Under the pieces are notes generated by a model. It was not told where the DNA came from and ran no database searches. It saw nothing but the letters and a program-made list of their open reading frames with translations. This document shows, one piece after another, positions 9,131 through 20,404 of a DNA stretch of 64,000 nucleotides (its first letter is position 1; every line of letters begins with the position of its first letter). The stretch comes from [Pseudopropionibacterium] massiliense (GTDB lineage: Bacteria; Actinomycetota; Actinomycetes; Propionibacteriales; Propionibacteriaceae), in the NCBI RefSeq assembly GCF_900607225.1, contig NZ_LR027842.1:841802-905801 (forward strand), read 5' to 3'. A program made the position numbers and the translations under genes.

Positions 9131-10576
9131 GTGAATACCCTGCCCCTCGACGAGGACTCCTGTTACAGGGCGTGTGCCGGCCGTGAACACGCCTGGGACG
9201 GCCACTTCGTCCTCGCCGTGACATCGACGGGGATCTACTGTCGGCCGTCCTGCCCCGCACGGCTGCCCCGCCGCGAGAACTGTCGCTTCTTCGCGAGCGC
9301 TGCTGCTGCCGTGGCCTCCGGATTCCGGGCGTGCAGGAGATGCCGTCCCGATCGTCTCGTCGGCGAGGCGGGTCCGGGCGACCGGGAGGATCTGGTCGGT
9401 CGCGCCGTGCAGGCTATTCGCGACGGCGTGGTGGACGATGTCGGAGTCGCCGGACTGGGTGAGCGGCTCGGCGTCGGTGTACGCCACCTGAGCCGGATTT
9501 TTCGTGAGCAGGTGGGTGCGACGGTCCACCAGGTCAACCGGACCCGAAGGGCCCACACCGCCCGGGTGCTCATGGATCAGACCGACTGGCGACTGGGCGA
9601 CATCGCCTTTGCAGCAGGGTTCGGGAGCGTTCGTCAGTTCAACGACGTCATGCGCGCCGAGTTCGGCGCCAGCCCGGGGGAGCTGCGGCGCCATCCCGAA
9701 ACGGTGCGCGGCGAGGGCGGGCGGCTTCGCCTGACCGTACGCCTGCCCGTTCCCGGGGTGAGGGCGGGCACCGCCATGCGGGCCGCGCTCGCGGCGCACG
9801 CGGTTCCCGGGGTGGAGAAGTTCGAGTCCGGTAGGTTGACGCGCCTGGTGGAAATCCCGGTGGGTGCGGCGCTCGTGCGAACCGACGTGATGGGCAGGGC
9901 GGAGCTGGACCTGCCTGCTTTCGGCGCCCTGGCCCCCACCCTCGGCGCGGTGCGTCGCTGGCTGGCCCTGGACGCCGACACCGCGACCGCCGATACCGTG
10001 CTGAGCCGTGACCCACAGCTGGCGCCACTGGTTGCTGAACGTCCCGGGCTGCGGGTCCCCGGGGCGATCGACGGGGCGGAGTTCGCCTTCTTCACCGTGC
10101 TGGGCCAGCAGATCTCGCTCGCCGCCGCCCGCACCGTGCAGGGACGTTTCGTCGCGTTGTACGGTCGTCCCGTTCCGGGGCTGGGGGAGCAGTGGCGCTT
10201 ACCGCCCGACCCCGCGGCGGTGGTCGAGGCGGGGGAGAACGGGCTCCGCGTGTCGTTGAGGTTGACCCGCTCCAAGGCGGCGACGCTGCACGCCCTGGCG
10301 GTCGAACTGGCGGGTGGTCTTCGCATCGATCCGCGGGCCGACCGGGGCCAGACGCGCAGCAGGTTGTCGGGCATCCGCGGGATCGGGGCATGGACCACCG
10401 AGTTCATAGCCATGCGCGGTCTGTGCGATCCGGACGCCTGCCCGTCCGGCGACCTGGTTCTCCAACGTGCCCTCGGCCTCTCGACCTCCCGCCAGGTGCT
10501 CGCGAGAGCAGAGGCCTGGCGTCCCTGGCGCTCACGCGCCGTCATGCACCTGTGGACCAAGGAGAGCTACCTGTGA
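9131..10576 (+). CDS. Ada/AraC/AlkA fusion: adaptive-response regulator with 3-methyladenine glycosylase domain
   Basis: The 481-residue protein joins three modules. Residues about 1-80 are the Ada zinc domain with YCRPSC and ACRRC, whose Cys cluster takes methyl groups from DNA phosphotriesters. About 85-185 is an AraC-type double helix-turn-helix. The rest is an AlkA-type glycosylase that excises alkylated bases, with an HhH motif (GIRGIGAWTTEFIAMRG) and a catalytic Asp in PSGDLVLQRAL. Such fusions sense methylation and switch on repair. The GTG at 9131 gives the family start before the first Cys; the frame opens earlier at 9062. The stop overlaps the ogt start by 4 bases, so alkylation damage probably induces both. 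Confidence 0.92.
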   Translation: MNTLPLDEDSCYRACAGREHAWDGHFVLAVTSTGIYCRPSCPARLPRRENCRFFASAAAAVASGFRACRRCRPDRLVGEAGPGDREDLVGRAVQAIRDGVVDDVGVAGLGERLGVGVRHLSRIFREQVGATVHQVNRTRRAHTARVLMDQTDWRLGDIAFAAGFGSVRQFNDVMRAEFGASPGELRRHPETVRGEGGRLRLTVRLPVPGVRAGTAMRAALAAHAVPGVEKFESGRLTRLVEIPVGAALVRTDVMGRAELDLPAFGALAPTLGAVRRWLALDADTATADTVLSRDPQLAPLVAERPGLRVPGAIDGAEFAFFTVLGQQISLAAARTVQGRFVALYGRPVPGLGEQWRLPPDPAAVVEAGENGLRVSLRLTRSKAATLHALAVELAGGLRIDPRADRGQTRSRLSGIRGIGAWTTEFIAMRGLCDPDACPSGDLVLQRALGLSTSRQVLARAEAWRPWRSRAVMHLWTKESYL

Positions 10577-11085
10577 AACACGAAGCCATCCTCGCGCTGC
10601 CCGGAGGAGACTGGACGATCATCATCGAGGACGATGAATTGACGAGCTGCCGTCACGGCGTTGCCTCCCAGGGGCTGCCCCCGGTGCCCGTCAATCACCC
10701 GATTCTGCGTGCGTTGCGTGCCTACGCCGTCGGAGAGGTCCGGGCACTGGACGAAATCCCGGTTGCCCAACCCGGCGGTGACTTCCACACCGTGGTCCGG
10801 GAAGCGATGCGCAGGATCCCGCCGGGACACACCGTTTCCTACTCCGAGCTGGCGGCCATGGCCGGGCGTCCCGCCGCAGCGCGTGCCGCGGCGGGTGCCT
10901 GTGCCCGCAACCGGGTGGCGATCGTGGTCCCCTGCCACCGGGTGATTCGCGGCGATGGGGGGCTCGGTGGGTATGCCTACGGGCTCGACGTGAAGGAAAC
11001 CCTGCTCGCCTTCGAGAGAAAACACGCGGGAGAAAACCCGGGCCGCGATGGTTTTGACCGAATCCGTTTACTGCACATAGACTAG
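10573..11085 (+). CDS. ogt: Methylated-DNA--protein-cysteine methyltransferase
   Basis: A 170-residue suicide repair protein that transfers methyl groups from O6-methylguanine to its own cysteine. The active site is VPCHRVIRGDGGLGGYAYG, with Cys in the invariant PCHR. The DNA-binding helix-turn-helix region is VSYSELAAMAGRPAAARAA, followed by ARNR. GTG 10573 overlaps the stop of the Ada-AlkA gene (GTGA), which makes a two-gene alkylation-repair operon. The C-terminus contains the probable promoter of rplM-rpsI. Confidence 0.95.
   Translation: MKHEAILALPGGDWTIIIEDDELTSCRHGVASQGLPPVPVNHPILRALRAYAVGEVRALDEIPVAQPGGDFHTVVREAMRRIPPGHTVSYSELAAMAGRPAAARAAAGACARNRVAIVVPCHRVIRGDGGLGGYAYGLDVKETLLAFERKHAGENPGRDGFDRIRLLHID
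11054..11083 (+). promoter_or_regulatory. Probable housekeeping promoter of rplM-rpsI
   Basis: TTGACC (11054-11059) and TAGACT (11078-11083) are 18 bases apart, a good match to the main sigma-factor consensus. The promoter lies over the end of ogt and would give an rplM leader of about 87 bases. Confidence 0.6.
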
Positions 11086-11103
11086 GCAGCTGTTGCGCGC
11101 CGT

Positions 11104-11129
11104 GCCGTCGACCCTTGCGGTCGGGCGGC
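11104..11129 (+). promoter_or_regulatory. Hairpin in the rplM leader
   Basis: GCCG-T-CGACC pairs with GGTCG-GG-CGGC across a five-base loop, in the leader between the promoter and the L13 start. It could be a regulatory structure for ribosomal-protein feedback, but no known L13 leader motif was matched. Confidence 0.35.
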
Positions 11130-11176
11130 TGCGCGTGTGCGACCTCTCAAGTGTTTGATAACGAATGGAAGTTGCT

Positions 11177-11620
11177 GTGTCCACGTACACCCCAAAGCCT
11201 GGCGATCTCGCCCGGAACTGGCATGTGATCGATGCTGAAGACGTTGTCCTCGGTCGTCTGGCCTCCCAGGTCGCCACGCTGTTGCGCGGCAAGCACAAGC
11301 CGACCTACGCGCCGCACGTCGATGGTGGTGACTTCGTGATCGTCGTCAACGCTTCCAGGATTGCCCTCACGGGCAACAAGCGCACCGACGACATGCGCTA
11401 CTCCCATTCCGGCCGTCCCGGTGGCCTCAAGGCCGTCTCCATCGGTGAACTGCTGGAGAAGGACCCCCGCAAGGCTGTGGAACGTGCCGTCTGGGGCATG
11501 CTGCCCAAGAACAAGCTGAGCCGCAAGCTCATCGGCAAGCTCAAGGTGTATTCCGGGCCGGAGCACCCGCACGCCGCGCAGAAGCCGCAGCTCTTCGAGA
11601 TCACCCAGATTGCCCAGTGA
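11177..11620 (+). CDS. rplM: 50S ribosomal protein L13
   Basis: L13 is an early-assembly protein of the large subunit that binds 23S rRNA. The 147-residue length is standard. Family blocks seen are [16 protein letters not shown], the [19 protein letters not shown] region, and [13 protein letters not shown]. The GTG at 11177 was chosen because it gives the usual actinobacterial start (STYTPKPGD) with GGAAG seven bases before it; ATG 11165 would add four residues and overlap that site. It is cotranscribed with rpsI, 14 bases downstream, the near-universal L13-S9 pair. Confidence 0.96.
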   Translation: MSTYTPKPGDLARNWHVIDAEDVVLGRLASQVATLLRGKHKPTYAPHVDGGDFVIVVNASRIALTGNKRTDDMRYSHSGRPGGLKAVSIGELLEKDPRKAVERAVWGMLPKNKLSRKLIGKLKVYSGPEHPHAAQKPQLFEITQIAQ

Positions 11621-11634
11621 GCCTAGGAAGTTCG

Positions 11635-12162
11635 ATGACTGAGACCACCACCGCGGTCGAGGAGACCGCCGACGAGATCAAGCCGTTCGTCGACGAGCAG
11701 GACCGAGAGATCGCCTACCGTTCCGACTCCAACCCCGGAGCCGCCGCCAGCGAGACCAGCAGGGCCGCGATCATCGCGCCGGGTGCCGCCACCGGCCGCC
11801 GCAAGGAGGCCGTCGCCCGCGTGCGCATCGTCCCGGGCTCCGGGCAGTGGAGCATCAACGGTCGCACCCTTGATGACTACTTCCCGAACAAGGTTCACCA
11901 GCAGTTGGTGTCCGATCCGTTCGCGACGGCCGGGGTCACGGGCTCCTATGACGTCATCGCCCGCATCGACGGCGGCGGTGTCACCGGGCAGGCCGGTGCG
12001 CTGCGTCTCGGCATCGCCCGGGCGCTCAACGAGGTCGACGCCGAGGCCAGTCGTCCTGCCCTGAAGAAGGCCGGAATGCTGACCCGCGACGCCCGTGTCA
12101 AGGAACGCAAGAAGGCCGGCCTCAAGAAGGCCCGCAAGGCTCCCCAGTACTCGAAGCGCTGA
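11635..12162 (+). CDS. rpsI: 30S ribosomal protein S9
   Basis: S9 sits in the small-subunit head, with its C-terminal tail reaching the P-site tRNA. The 175-residue protein has an acidic N-terminal extension of about 50 residues, common in actinobacteria. The conserved body follows from [17 protein letters not shown] through [14 protein letters not shown] to the basic tail ending APQYSKR; the terminal KR is the hallmark. ATG 11635 has AGGAAG 4 bases upstream. A strong terminator follows. Confidence 0.96.
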   Translation: MTETTTAVEETADEIKPFVDEQDREIAYRSDSNPGAAASETSRAAIIAPGAATGRRKEAVARVRIVPGSGQWSINGRTLDDYFPNKVHQQLVSDPFATAGVTGSYDVIARIDGGGVTGQAGALRLGIARALNEVDAEASRPALKKAGMLTRDARVKERKKAGLKKARKAPQYSKR

Positions 12163-12179
12163 CCCCGGTCAGCTCCACG

Positions 12180-12210
12180 AAACGCCCCGGCATTCTGTGC
12201 CGGGGCGTTT
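12180..12210 (+). terminator. Intrinsic terminator of rplM-rpsI
   Basis: A perfect 13-bp stem (12180-12192 with 12198-12210) around TTCTG ends in GCGTTT. It lies 18 bases after the rpsI stop. Confidence 0.85.
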
Positions 12211-12258
12211 CCCGTTGTCGGCGCATCAGCCGGTGAGTTCTCGTGCCCCGGGAGCCTC

Positions 12259-12264
12259 TAAGCT
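12259..12264 (+). promoter_or_regulatory. Leaderless -10 box of glmM
   Basis: TAAGCT lies seven bases before ATG 12272, so the glmM transcript probably begins at or next to its start codon. Confidence 0.45.
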
Positions 12265-12271
12265 AGCGGGC

Positions 12272-13624
12272 ATGGCTCGACTCTTCGGAACCGACGGCGT
12301 GCGCGGCGTCGCGAATCAGGAACTGACCGCTGAACTGGCCCTCAACCTGTCGGTGGCGGCCGCCCACATCCTCGGCGAGGCCGGGGTCTTCGGGCGCCGC
12401 CAACCGACCGCGCTGGTGGCCCGCGACCCCCGCGCCTCCGGCGAGTTCCTGGAGGCCGCGGTCTGCGCCGGGCTGGCCAGCGCCGGCGTCGACGTGCTGC
12501 GCGTGGGGGTGGTTCCCACCCCGGCGGCCGCCTACCTGGTGGGCGAGTACCGCACCGACCTCGGTGTGATGATCTCCGCATCCCACAACGACATGCCCGA
12601 CAACGGCATCAAGTTCTTCGCCCGCGGCGGGGTGAAGCTCGACGACTCCCTGGAGGACGCCATCGAGGATCGGATGGGTGAGGAGTGGCAGCGGCCCGTC
12701 GGGGACAAGGTGGGACGCATCATCGACCAGCACCACGCCGTCGACTCCTACGTCGCGCACCTGGTGAAGTCGCTGCGGGCCGACAAACCCTTGTCGGGCC
12801 TGACCATCGTGCTCGACTGCGCAAACGGTGCCTCCTATGAGACCGCCGTCGCGGCCTTCGAGGCGGCCGGGGCATCGGTGACGGCCATCCATGCGTCCCC
12901 GGACGGCATCAACATCAACGCGGGCTGTGGCTCCACCCATCCCGAGGACCTGCAGAAGGCGGTGCTCTCGTCGTCGGCGGACCTCGGTCTGGCCTTCGAC
13001 GGTGACGCCGACCGCTGCCTCGCCGTGGACCACGAGGGCAATCTCGTCGACGGCGACCAGATCCTCGCGATCCTCGCCCTGGCCCTGCAGGAGGACCACC
13101 GGCTGGCCTCCAACACCGTCGTCGTCACCGTGATGAGCAACCTCGGGTTGAAGCTGGCGCTCGCCGAGCACGACATCCGCATCGACCAGACCAAGGTCGG
13201 TGACCGGTACGTGCTGGAGTCGATGAGCGCCAACGGTTTCTCCCTCGGCGGGGAACAGTCCGGGCACGTGATCATGAACGAGTTCGCGACCACCGGCGAC
13301 GGTGTCCTGACCGGTCTGCACCTGGCCAAGAGGGTCGCCACCACCGGTAAGTCCCTGAAGGAACTGGCCTCGGTGATGACGAAACTTCCCCAGGTGGTCA
13401 TCAATGTCCGTGGCGTCGACAAGCTCCGTGCCGGGATCGACAACGAGATCACCGCGGCCGTTGCCGACGCCAGCCACGAGCTCGGCAAGTCGGGGCGTGT
13501 CCTGCTGCGGCCCTCCGGTACCGAACCGGTGGTGCGGGTCATGGTTGAGGCCCCGACCGACGCCCAGGCCCGCGAGATCGCCGAGCGGCTGGCGGCCCTC
13601 GTCAAGAAACGCCTCGCCATCTGA
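12272..13624 (+). CDS. glmM: Phosphoglucosamine mutase
   Basis: GlmM converts glucosamine-6-phosphate to glucosamine-1-phosphate on the way to UDP-GlcNAc for peptidoglycan. The 450-residue protein has the phosphoserine loop ISASHN (Ser about 104), the metal-binding loop FDGDADR, the sugar-binding GGEQSGH motif, and the C-terminal phosphate loop [12 protein letters not shown]. The start is ATG 12272 ([12 protein letters not shown], the usual start). GlmS, the preceding enzyme in the pathway, is encoded about 3 kb downstream. The gene ends 9 bases from the convergent coaA stop. Confidence 0.96.
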   Translation: MARLFGTDGVRGVANQELTAELALNLSVAAAHILGEAGVFGRRQPTALVARDPRASGEFLEAAVCAGLASAGVDVLRVGVVPTPAAAYLVGEYRTDLGVMISASHNDMPDNGIKFFARGGVKLDDSLEDAIEDRMGEEWQRPVGDKVGRIIDQHHAVDSYVAHLVKSLRADKPLSGLTIVLDCANGASYETAVAAFEAAGASVTAIHASPDGININAGCGSTHPEDLQKAVLSSSADLGLAFDGDADRCLAVDHEGNLVDGDQILAILALALQEDHRLASNTVVVTVMSNLGLKLALAEHDIRIDQTKVGDRYVLESMSANGFSLGGEQSGHVIMNEFATTGDGVLTGLHLAKRVATTGKSLKELASVMTKLPQVVINVRGVDKLRAGIDNEITAAVADASHELGKSGRVLLRPSGTEPVVRVMVEAPTDAQAREIAERLAALVKKRLAI

Positions 13625-13633
13625 GCGGGAGGG

Positions 13634-14566
13634 TCAGACCTTCCGGATCGCTATGGTCTGGACCCGGTGATCCGGGCCCTTGCGGAGAATCGCGGTGGCC
13701 CGGTCCCGGGTGGTTTCGATGTTCTCGCGCAGGTTCGGTCCGTTGATGGTGTTCCAGATGTGGCTGCCGAACTGCAGCGCCTCCGCGCGGCTCAGCTGGG
13801 TGAAGCGTTTGAAGAAGCTCTTCGGGTCGCGGAAGGCGGTGTCGCGCAACACCATGAAGCGATCCAGGAACCAGCGTTTGATGTCGGTCTCGTCGGCGTC
13901 CACGTAGACCGAGAAGTCGAAGAAATCGCTCACCGTGGCGCTCGACCGGCCGTGCGTGTCCACGCGGGCGGGCTGCAGCACGTTGAGGCCCTCGACTATC
14001 AGGATGTCGGGGCGTTCTATCACCGTCTGTTCGTCCGGGACGATGTCGTAGATGATGTGGCTGTAGACCGGGGCCGTCACGCGGGGTTCCCCGGATTTCA
14101 CGTCGATCACGAACTGCAGCAATGCCCGGCGGTCGTAGGACTCGGGGAATCCCTTGCGGTCCATCAGACCCCGTTTCTCCAGCTCCGCCGACGGCAGCAG
14201 GAAACCGTCGGTGGTGATCAGGTCCACCTTCGGGTTCCCCGGGGCGCGCCGCAGCAGCTCCCGCAGCAGGCGGGCCGTGGTCGACTTCCCGACCGCAACG
14301 GAACCCGCGACGCCGATCACGAACGGCGTGCGGCGCACCTTCAGGTTCAGGAACCGGTTCGAGTTCTCGCGCAGCCGGCCCGCATTGGCGATGTAGAGGT
14401 GCAGCAGCTGCGTCAGGGGGCGGTAGATCTCGGCGACGTCCTCGGGGGAGGTCGGGTCGCCGAGACCCCGCAGCCGCTCGAGAGTGGCTTCGTCGAGGTC
14501 GATCTCGGTGTTGTTCGCCAGCGAGGCCCAGGCGCCTCGTCGCAACACCACATAGGGTCGGGACAC
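13634..14566 (-). CDS. coaA: Pantothenate kinase (type I)
   Basis: CoaA phosphorylates pantothenate, the first and controlling step of coenzyme A synthesis. The 310-residue protein has the P-loop GVAGSVAVGKST near residue 92, a DLITTDGFL block, and conserved LIVEGLNVLQP, all typical of the prokaryotic type I family. GTG 14566 is preceded by GGGAG at suitable spacing. It is convergent with glmM and appears monocistronic. Confidence 0.95.
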   Translation of the reverse strand: MSRPYVVLRRGAWASLANNTEIDLDEATLERLRGLGDPTSPEDVAEIYRPLTQLLHLYIANAGRLRENSNRFLNLKVRRTPFVIGVAGSVAVGKSTTARLLRELLRRAPGNPKVDLITTDGFLLPSAELEKRGLMDRKGFPESYDRRALLQFVIDVKSGEPRVTAPVYSHIIYDIVPDEQTVIERPDILIVEGLNVLQPARVDTHGRSSATVSDFFDFSVYVDADETDIKRWFLDRFMVLRDTAFRDPKSFFKRFTQLSRAEALQFGSHIWNTINGPNLRENIETTRDRATAILRKGPDHRVQTIAIRKV

Positions 14567-14641
14567 TTCTTCACTCCCTCGGGATGGGCCGAGTCGGCAG
14601 AAATGCTAGCAGGGCGTCGCGAAGTTGGTCAGGCCACGGGG

Positions 14642-16705
14642 TCAGGACGACGGGACGTCACGGGCGATCTCCTCGAGCCAGATGCCCGGCCCGACGTCGG
14701 AGGGCATCCGCCAGTCGCCGCGCGGCGACAGGGAACCACCAGGAACCACCTTCGGGCCGTTCGGGAGGGTGCTGCGCTTGAACTGGTTCGTGGTGAAACG
14801 TCGCACGAAAACCTCCAGCCAGTGGCGGATCGCCGCCAGGTCGTAGGAGTGACGATCCTCCTCGGGCAGTCCGGCCGGCCAGCGACCGGAGGCCACATCA
14901 TGCCAGGCGTGGTGGGCCAGGAAGGCGATCCTCCGGGGACGAAGCCCGTGGCGCAGCAGGTGGTACAGGGTGAAGTCCTGCAACTCGTAGGGGCCGATCG
15001 TCGCCTGGGTGGACTGCGGGACCTCACCCGGTTTTGCGGGGATCAGCTCCGGGGTGATCTCGGTGTCCAGCACCGATACCAGTACCCGGTTCACCTCGTC
15101 GTCGAACTGCCCGGAGGAGACCACCCAGCGGATCAGGTGCTGGATCAGGGTCTTCGGGACCCCGGCGTTCACGTTGTAGTGGCTCATGTGGTCGCCGACC
15201 CCGAAGGTGCACCAGCCGAGCGCCAGCTCCGACAGGTCACCGGTGCCCACGACGATCCCGCCGTGATGGTTCGCGGCCCGGAACAGGAAGTCGTAGCGGA
15301 TTCCCGCCTGCACGTTCTCGAAGGTGATGTCGTAGGTCTCCTCGCCCGACGAATACGGATGACCGAGGTCCTGCAGCATCTGTTCCGCCATCGGGCGGAT
15401 GTCGACGGTGGCGAAGCTCACCCCGAGGGCCTCCGAGAGGGCCTGGGCGTTGCCGCGGGTGTGTTCGGTCGTCGCGAACCCGGGCATGGTCCACGCCAAC
15501 ACGTGGCTGCGGGGCAGTCCCAGGCGGTCACAGGCCTTGGCGGCGACGATCAGCGCGTGGGTGGAGTCCAGGCCTCCCGAGACCCCGATGCACAGGCGCG
15601 GCGCACAGGCCGGGTCACCGCCGCCGATGGCCAGCATGCGCCGCTCCAGGCCCGAGACCTGGATGTTGTAGCCCTCGTAGCAGTCCTGCTCCAGACGGTC
15701 GGGGTCGTTGGGGACGAACGGGAAACGGTCGACGGGACGTTCCAGGCCGAGATCTCCCGCCGGGGGGGCGAGGGTGAACTCGACCACGTCGTGCCTCAGG
15801 GGGACGTCCAGACCTCGGAGGTTGTCGTCGAAGGAGCCCTGTCGCAGTCTCTCCTGGCGGATGCGGTCCAGGTCGACGTCGGCGACCGTGAGTCGCGCCG
15901 TGTCGGGGAAACGTTCGCCCTCCGCGAGGAGGGAACCGAGTTCGTGGATGATCGTCTGGCCGTCCCACGACAGGTCCGTGGTGGATTCCCCGAGCATCGC
16001 CGCCGCGTAGACGTGGGCGGCCAGGCAACGGCTCGACGTGGCGGCTGCCAGGGTTCTCCGGTCGGCCGCCTTTGCGATGGTGATGGGGGAGGCAGACACG
16101 TTCAGCAGCACCGTCGCCCCGGCCAGGGCGGCGAGGTGGCTGGGCGGCACCGGAACCCACATGTCCTCGCAGATCTCGACGTGGACCCTGAGGTCCGCGA
16201 TGTCGGAGGCGGCGAAGATCAGGTCGTTTCCCACCGGGATCAGCTCCCCCCAGCCGGTAACGTCGACGGTGGGCGGCAGGTCGTTCGTTCCCGGGGCGAA
16301 GTGGCGCTTCTCGTAGAACTCCCGGTAGTTGGGGAGGTAGGACTTCGGGGCGATGCCCCGCACCTCGCCGTGCTGGATCACCACGGCACAGTTGTAGAGC
16401 CGGTTGCCGAGCGCCACGGGGGCGCCGACGGCGAACAGCGGCCGGAGTTCCGCGCTTTCCCGACGCAACCGGGCCACGGCCTCGTGGACGGCGTCCAGCA
16501 GCGAATCGTTCAGCAGCAGGTCGTCAATGGCGTAGCCGCTGATCCCAAGCTCCGGGAAGGCCACCACGGCGACTCCCCGGTCGTGCGCCTCGCGCACCAC
16601 ATCGAGGGTGCGGTCAGCGTTGGTGGCCGGATCGAAATCGGCGACGGGCAGCGTCGCGGCCGCCACCCGGGCGAACCCCTGGGCGTAGGCATTGAAGAAG
16701 TCCAT
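14642..16705 (-). CDS. nadE: Glutamine-dependent NAD+ synthetase
   Basis: NadE amidates nicotinate adenine dinucleotide to NAD+, with ammonia drawn from glutamine. The 687-residue protein has an N-terminal nitrilase-type glutaminase with a Glu-Lys-Cys triad ([29 protein letters not shown]). The C-terminal synthetase has the PP-loop [10 protein letters not shown]. The start was set at ATG 16705 ([11 protein letters not shown]) because actinobacterial homologues begin this way and a TATGCT box lies six bases before it. The frame opens upstream to 16819, but that extension has no family character. Confidence 0.94.
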   Translation of the reverse strand: MDFFNAYAQGFARVAAATLPVADFDPATNADRTLDVVREAHDRGVAVVAFPELGISGYAIDDLLLNDSLLDAVHEAVARLRRESAELRPLFAVGAPVALGNRLYNCAVVIQHGEVRGIAPKSYLPNYREFYEKRHFAPGTNDLPPTVDVTGWGELIPVGNDLIFAASDIADLRVHVEICEDMWVPVPPSHLAALAGATVLLNVSASPITIAKAADRRTLAAATSSRCLAAHVYAAAMLGESTTDLSWDGQTIIHELGSLLAEGERFPDTARLTVADVDLDRIRQERLRQGSFDDNLRGLDVPLRHDVVEFTLAPPAGDLGLERPVDRFPFVPNDPDRLEQDCYEGYNIQVSGLERRMLAIGGGDPACAPRLCIGVSGGLDSTHALIVAAKACDRLGLPRSHVLAWTMPGFATTEHTRGNAQALSEALGVSFATVDIRPMAEQMLQDLGHPYSSGEETYDITFENVQAGIRYDFLFRAANHHGGIVVGTGDLSELALGWCTFGVGDHMSHYNVNAGVPKTLIQHLIRWVVSSGQFDDEVNRVLVSVLDTEITPELIPAKPGEVPQSTQATIGPYELQDFTLYHLLRHGLRPRRIAFLAHHAWHDVASGRWPAGLPEEDRHSYDLAAIRHWLEVFVRRFTTNQFKRSTLPNGPKVVPGGSLSPRGDWRMPSDVGPGIWLEEIARDVPSS

Positions 16706-16711
16706 GCGGGA

Positions 16712-16717
16712 AGCATA
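16712..16717 (-). promoter_or_regulatory. Leaderless -10 box of nadE
   Basis: TATGCT on the minus strand is followed by six bases (TCCCGC) and then the ATG at 16705. It decides the start of nadE against the longer open frame. Confidence 0.5.
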
Positions 16718-16872
16718 GAGGTTGGGTGCGTTGCCGTACGGGGCGCCGATACTGATGCGGCCGACCTGTTTCAGGTCCGCGGAAGCCCCGAAGCCCAATG
16801 GTGATTGAAGAGTTGACAATAGTATTGATGATGAAGCCGAAGGTGAAGGTCAAGAAACGCGCAGTTCTGATG

Positions 16873-16878
16873 TACAGT
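16873..16878 (+). promoter_or_regulatory. Leaderless -10 box of glmS
   Basis: TACAGT lies eight bases before the GTG start of glmS. There is no room for a long leader, so a glmS ribozyme is not expected. Confidence 0.45.
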
Positions 16879-16886
16879 TTGCCAAC

Positions 16887-18716
<1,830 letters not shown>

Positions 18717-18731
18717 CCCGAGGACAGGGTC

Positions 18732-19082
18732 ATGATCGTCGGTATCGGCACGGACCTGTGCGTCATCGAGCGGTTCGAGGCGATGCTGGGGCGCCGCCCC
18801 GGGGTGGCCGAGCGCATCCTGACGCGTGAGGAGCGGGCGCTTCCCGTGCAGTCGCAGGCCGCGCGGTTCGCCGCGAAGGAAGCCCTCGCCAAGGCGCTCG
18901 GCAGCCCGGGCGGCATGAGCTGGCTGGACGCGGAGGTGGTCAGGTCCCCGGATGGAGAGCCGTCGTTCATGGTCACCGGGACGGTGGCCGCGCGGGTGGC
19001 GGAGCTGGGGATCACCCGCATCCACCTCAGCGTCTCCCACGACGGCGGGTTCGCCAGCGCGACGGTGGTGTGCGAGGCGTGA
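18732..19082 (+). CDS. acpS: Holo-[acyl-carrier-protein] synthase
   Basis: AcpS attaches phosphopantetheine from CoA to acyl carrier protein, activating it for fatty acid synthesis. The 116-residue protein has the metal-binding GIGTDLCVIERF at the N-terminus, with Asp near residue 8. It also has the second motif RFAAKEALAKALG and the end motif HLSVSHDGGFASATVV. The ATG at 18732 has AGGACAGGG upstream. It overlaps nnrD by 4 bases. Confidence 0.94.
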   Translation: MIVGIGTDLCVIERFEAMLGRRPGVAERILTREERALPVQSQAARFAAKEALAKALGSPGGMSWLDAEVVRSPDGEPSFMVTGTVAARVAELGITRIHLSVSHDGGFASATVVCEA

Positions 19083-19864
19083 CAGATGTCGTGACGACCG
19101 AGGAGATCGCGGCCTGGTGGCCGGTCCCGGGTGCGGGCAGCCACAAGTACACGCGCGGCGTGGTCGGGATCGACGCCGGTTCCCGGCAGTACCCGGGGGC
19201 CGCGCTGCTCGCGATCGCAGGCGCGCTCGGGGCCGGCCCCGGGATGGTGCGCTATCTCGGGTCCGCCCCCCGCGACCTCGTCGTGGGATGTTTCCCGAGC
19301 GTCGTGCTCGCAGACGGGCAGGTCCAGGCCGTGGTCGCCGGTTCGGGCTGGGGCGCCCTGGCCGACGCCGGGTCCCGCATCCGGGCGGCCCTGGAACGAC
19401 GGGTGCCGCTGGTGATCGACGCGGACGCGCTCAGGCTACTGCCCCCCGACCTGCCCGCCGAAACCCTCCTGACCCCCCATGCGGGTGAACTGGCCCGGCT
19501 TCTCGGGGTGGAGCGCGGCGAGATCGAGGCCGACCCGGTGGCCGCCGCGGTCCTCGCCGCCGGGCGGTTCGGCGCCACGGTGCTCCTCAAGGGGGCGGTC
19601 CAGCCGGTGGCCTCACCCGACGGCTCCGTGCGACTGGCCCTGCCCGGTCCCGCGTGGACGGCGCAGGCCGGTTCCGGCGACGTGCTGGCCGGGGCCTGCG
19701 GCACCCTCCTGGCCGCTGGCCTGCCCGCCGGGCGGGCGGGGCTGATGGCCGCCAGTCTCCAGGCGCTCACCGCGTCACGTTTCCCCGGGCCGTACCCGCC
19801 CGAGGTGCAGGCGTCGCGTTTCCCCGAGGTGGTCTGGGGATTGGTGACTCCCGATCAGCAATGA
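19079..19864 (+). CDS. nnrD: ADP-dependent NAD(P)H-hydrate dehydratase
   Basis: NnrD repairs hydrated NADH and NADPH, using ADP to drive dehydration. The 261-residue ribokinase-fold protein has HKYTRGVVGI at the N-terminus, VIDADALRLL, TPHAGELARLLG, and the anion-hole motif QAGSGDVLAGACG, in place of the common GTGDVLAG. Only the dehydratase domain is present; many bacteria fuse it to the NnrE epimerase domain, which is not seen here. GTG 19079 overlaps the acpS stop (GTGA); GTG 19070 is an alternative three codons upstream. Confidence 0.9.
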   Translation: MTDVVTTEEIAAWWPVPGAGSHKYTRGVVGIDAGSRQYPGAALLAIAGALGAGPGMVRYLGSAPRDLVVGCFPSVVLADGQVQAVVAGSGWGALADAGSRIRAALERRVPLVIDADALRLLPPDLPAETLLTPHAGELARLLGVERGEIEADPVAAAVLAAGRFGATVLLKGAVQPVASPDGSVRLALPGPAWTAQAGSGDVLAGACGTLLAAGLPAGRAGLMAASLQALTASRFPGPYPPEVQASRFPEVVWGLVTPDQQ

Positions 19865-19906
19865 CAGCAGACACTGATTGAACCGCTCCAAGCGCTTGTG
19901 TGAGGA

Positions 19907-20404
19907 TTAGCGGGGAGCACCGCGAATGAGCATCCAGCACCGTCCGAGGGGGCGTTCAACAACGAGCTTCACTTTGCCAAACCCGATGACAACAGGGTGT
20001 TTAATGTCGGTGAAATCAATATCCTTGATATTTGAAGGGGTATCATCTGGGTATTTTTCCAAGAAATTTCCGTCAAAGCTGGTGTATGTGTCGATGTGGT
20101 TTCGGATGGGTTGTGGGTCGGCGTGGTATGTGATGACGTATCCCCAGCCTCCGGGGTAGGATTCGGCGAATTTGGTGGCTGGGGTGATTGTGATGTTGGT
20201 GGCTCCTTCGGGGAGGGTGGTTTTAGCGAGGGTGAGGATGTCGTCGAGGTGGTCGAGGTCGGTGGGGTAGGGGGCGCCTTCTTGCTGAATTGGCATGGAG
20301 GTTTCCTCAGGAGCGGGGCTGGTTGGTTCGATGGGCGTGCAGGCGCCGAGCAGCGTGACAGCCACGACGGCTGCGGTCATGGTTCGTCGCGGGAGGTATG
20401 TCAT
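19907..20404 (-). CDS. Putative lipoprotein of the WXG-like islet
   Basis: I do not recognise this 165-residue family. It has a basic N-terminus, a hydrophobic segment and a lipobox (LLGAC, Cys about residue 22). A Pro/Thr/Glu-rich linker and a small domain ending in a basic tail follow. It overlaps the end of the preceding long gene by 4 bases (ATGA), so the two are made together. In secreted-effector loci such a partner is often an immunity protein or surface anchor; that is inference. The 3' part (19960-20090) is clearly less GC-rich than neighbouring genes, which suggests transfer. Confidence 0.65.
   Translation of the reverse strand: MTYLPRRTMTAAVVAVTLLGACTPIEPTSPAPEETSMPIQQEGAPYPTDLDHLDDILTLAKTTLPEGATNITITPATKFAESYPGGWGYVITYHADPQPIRNHIDTYTSFDGNFLEKYPDDTPSNIKDIDFTDIKHPVVIGFGKVKLVVERPLGRCWMLIRGAPR

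Noticed and set aside
13667..16804. A 1045-residue plus-strand open frame opposite coaA and nadE
   Set aside because: It lies antisense to two well-supported genes and has no domain character. Long antisense frames are expected in high-GC DNA.
16706..16886. glmS ribozyme riboswitch upstream of glmS
   Set aside because: A -10 box lies eight bases before the start codon and no ribozyme core was seen. The element is typical of Firmicutes.
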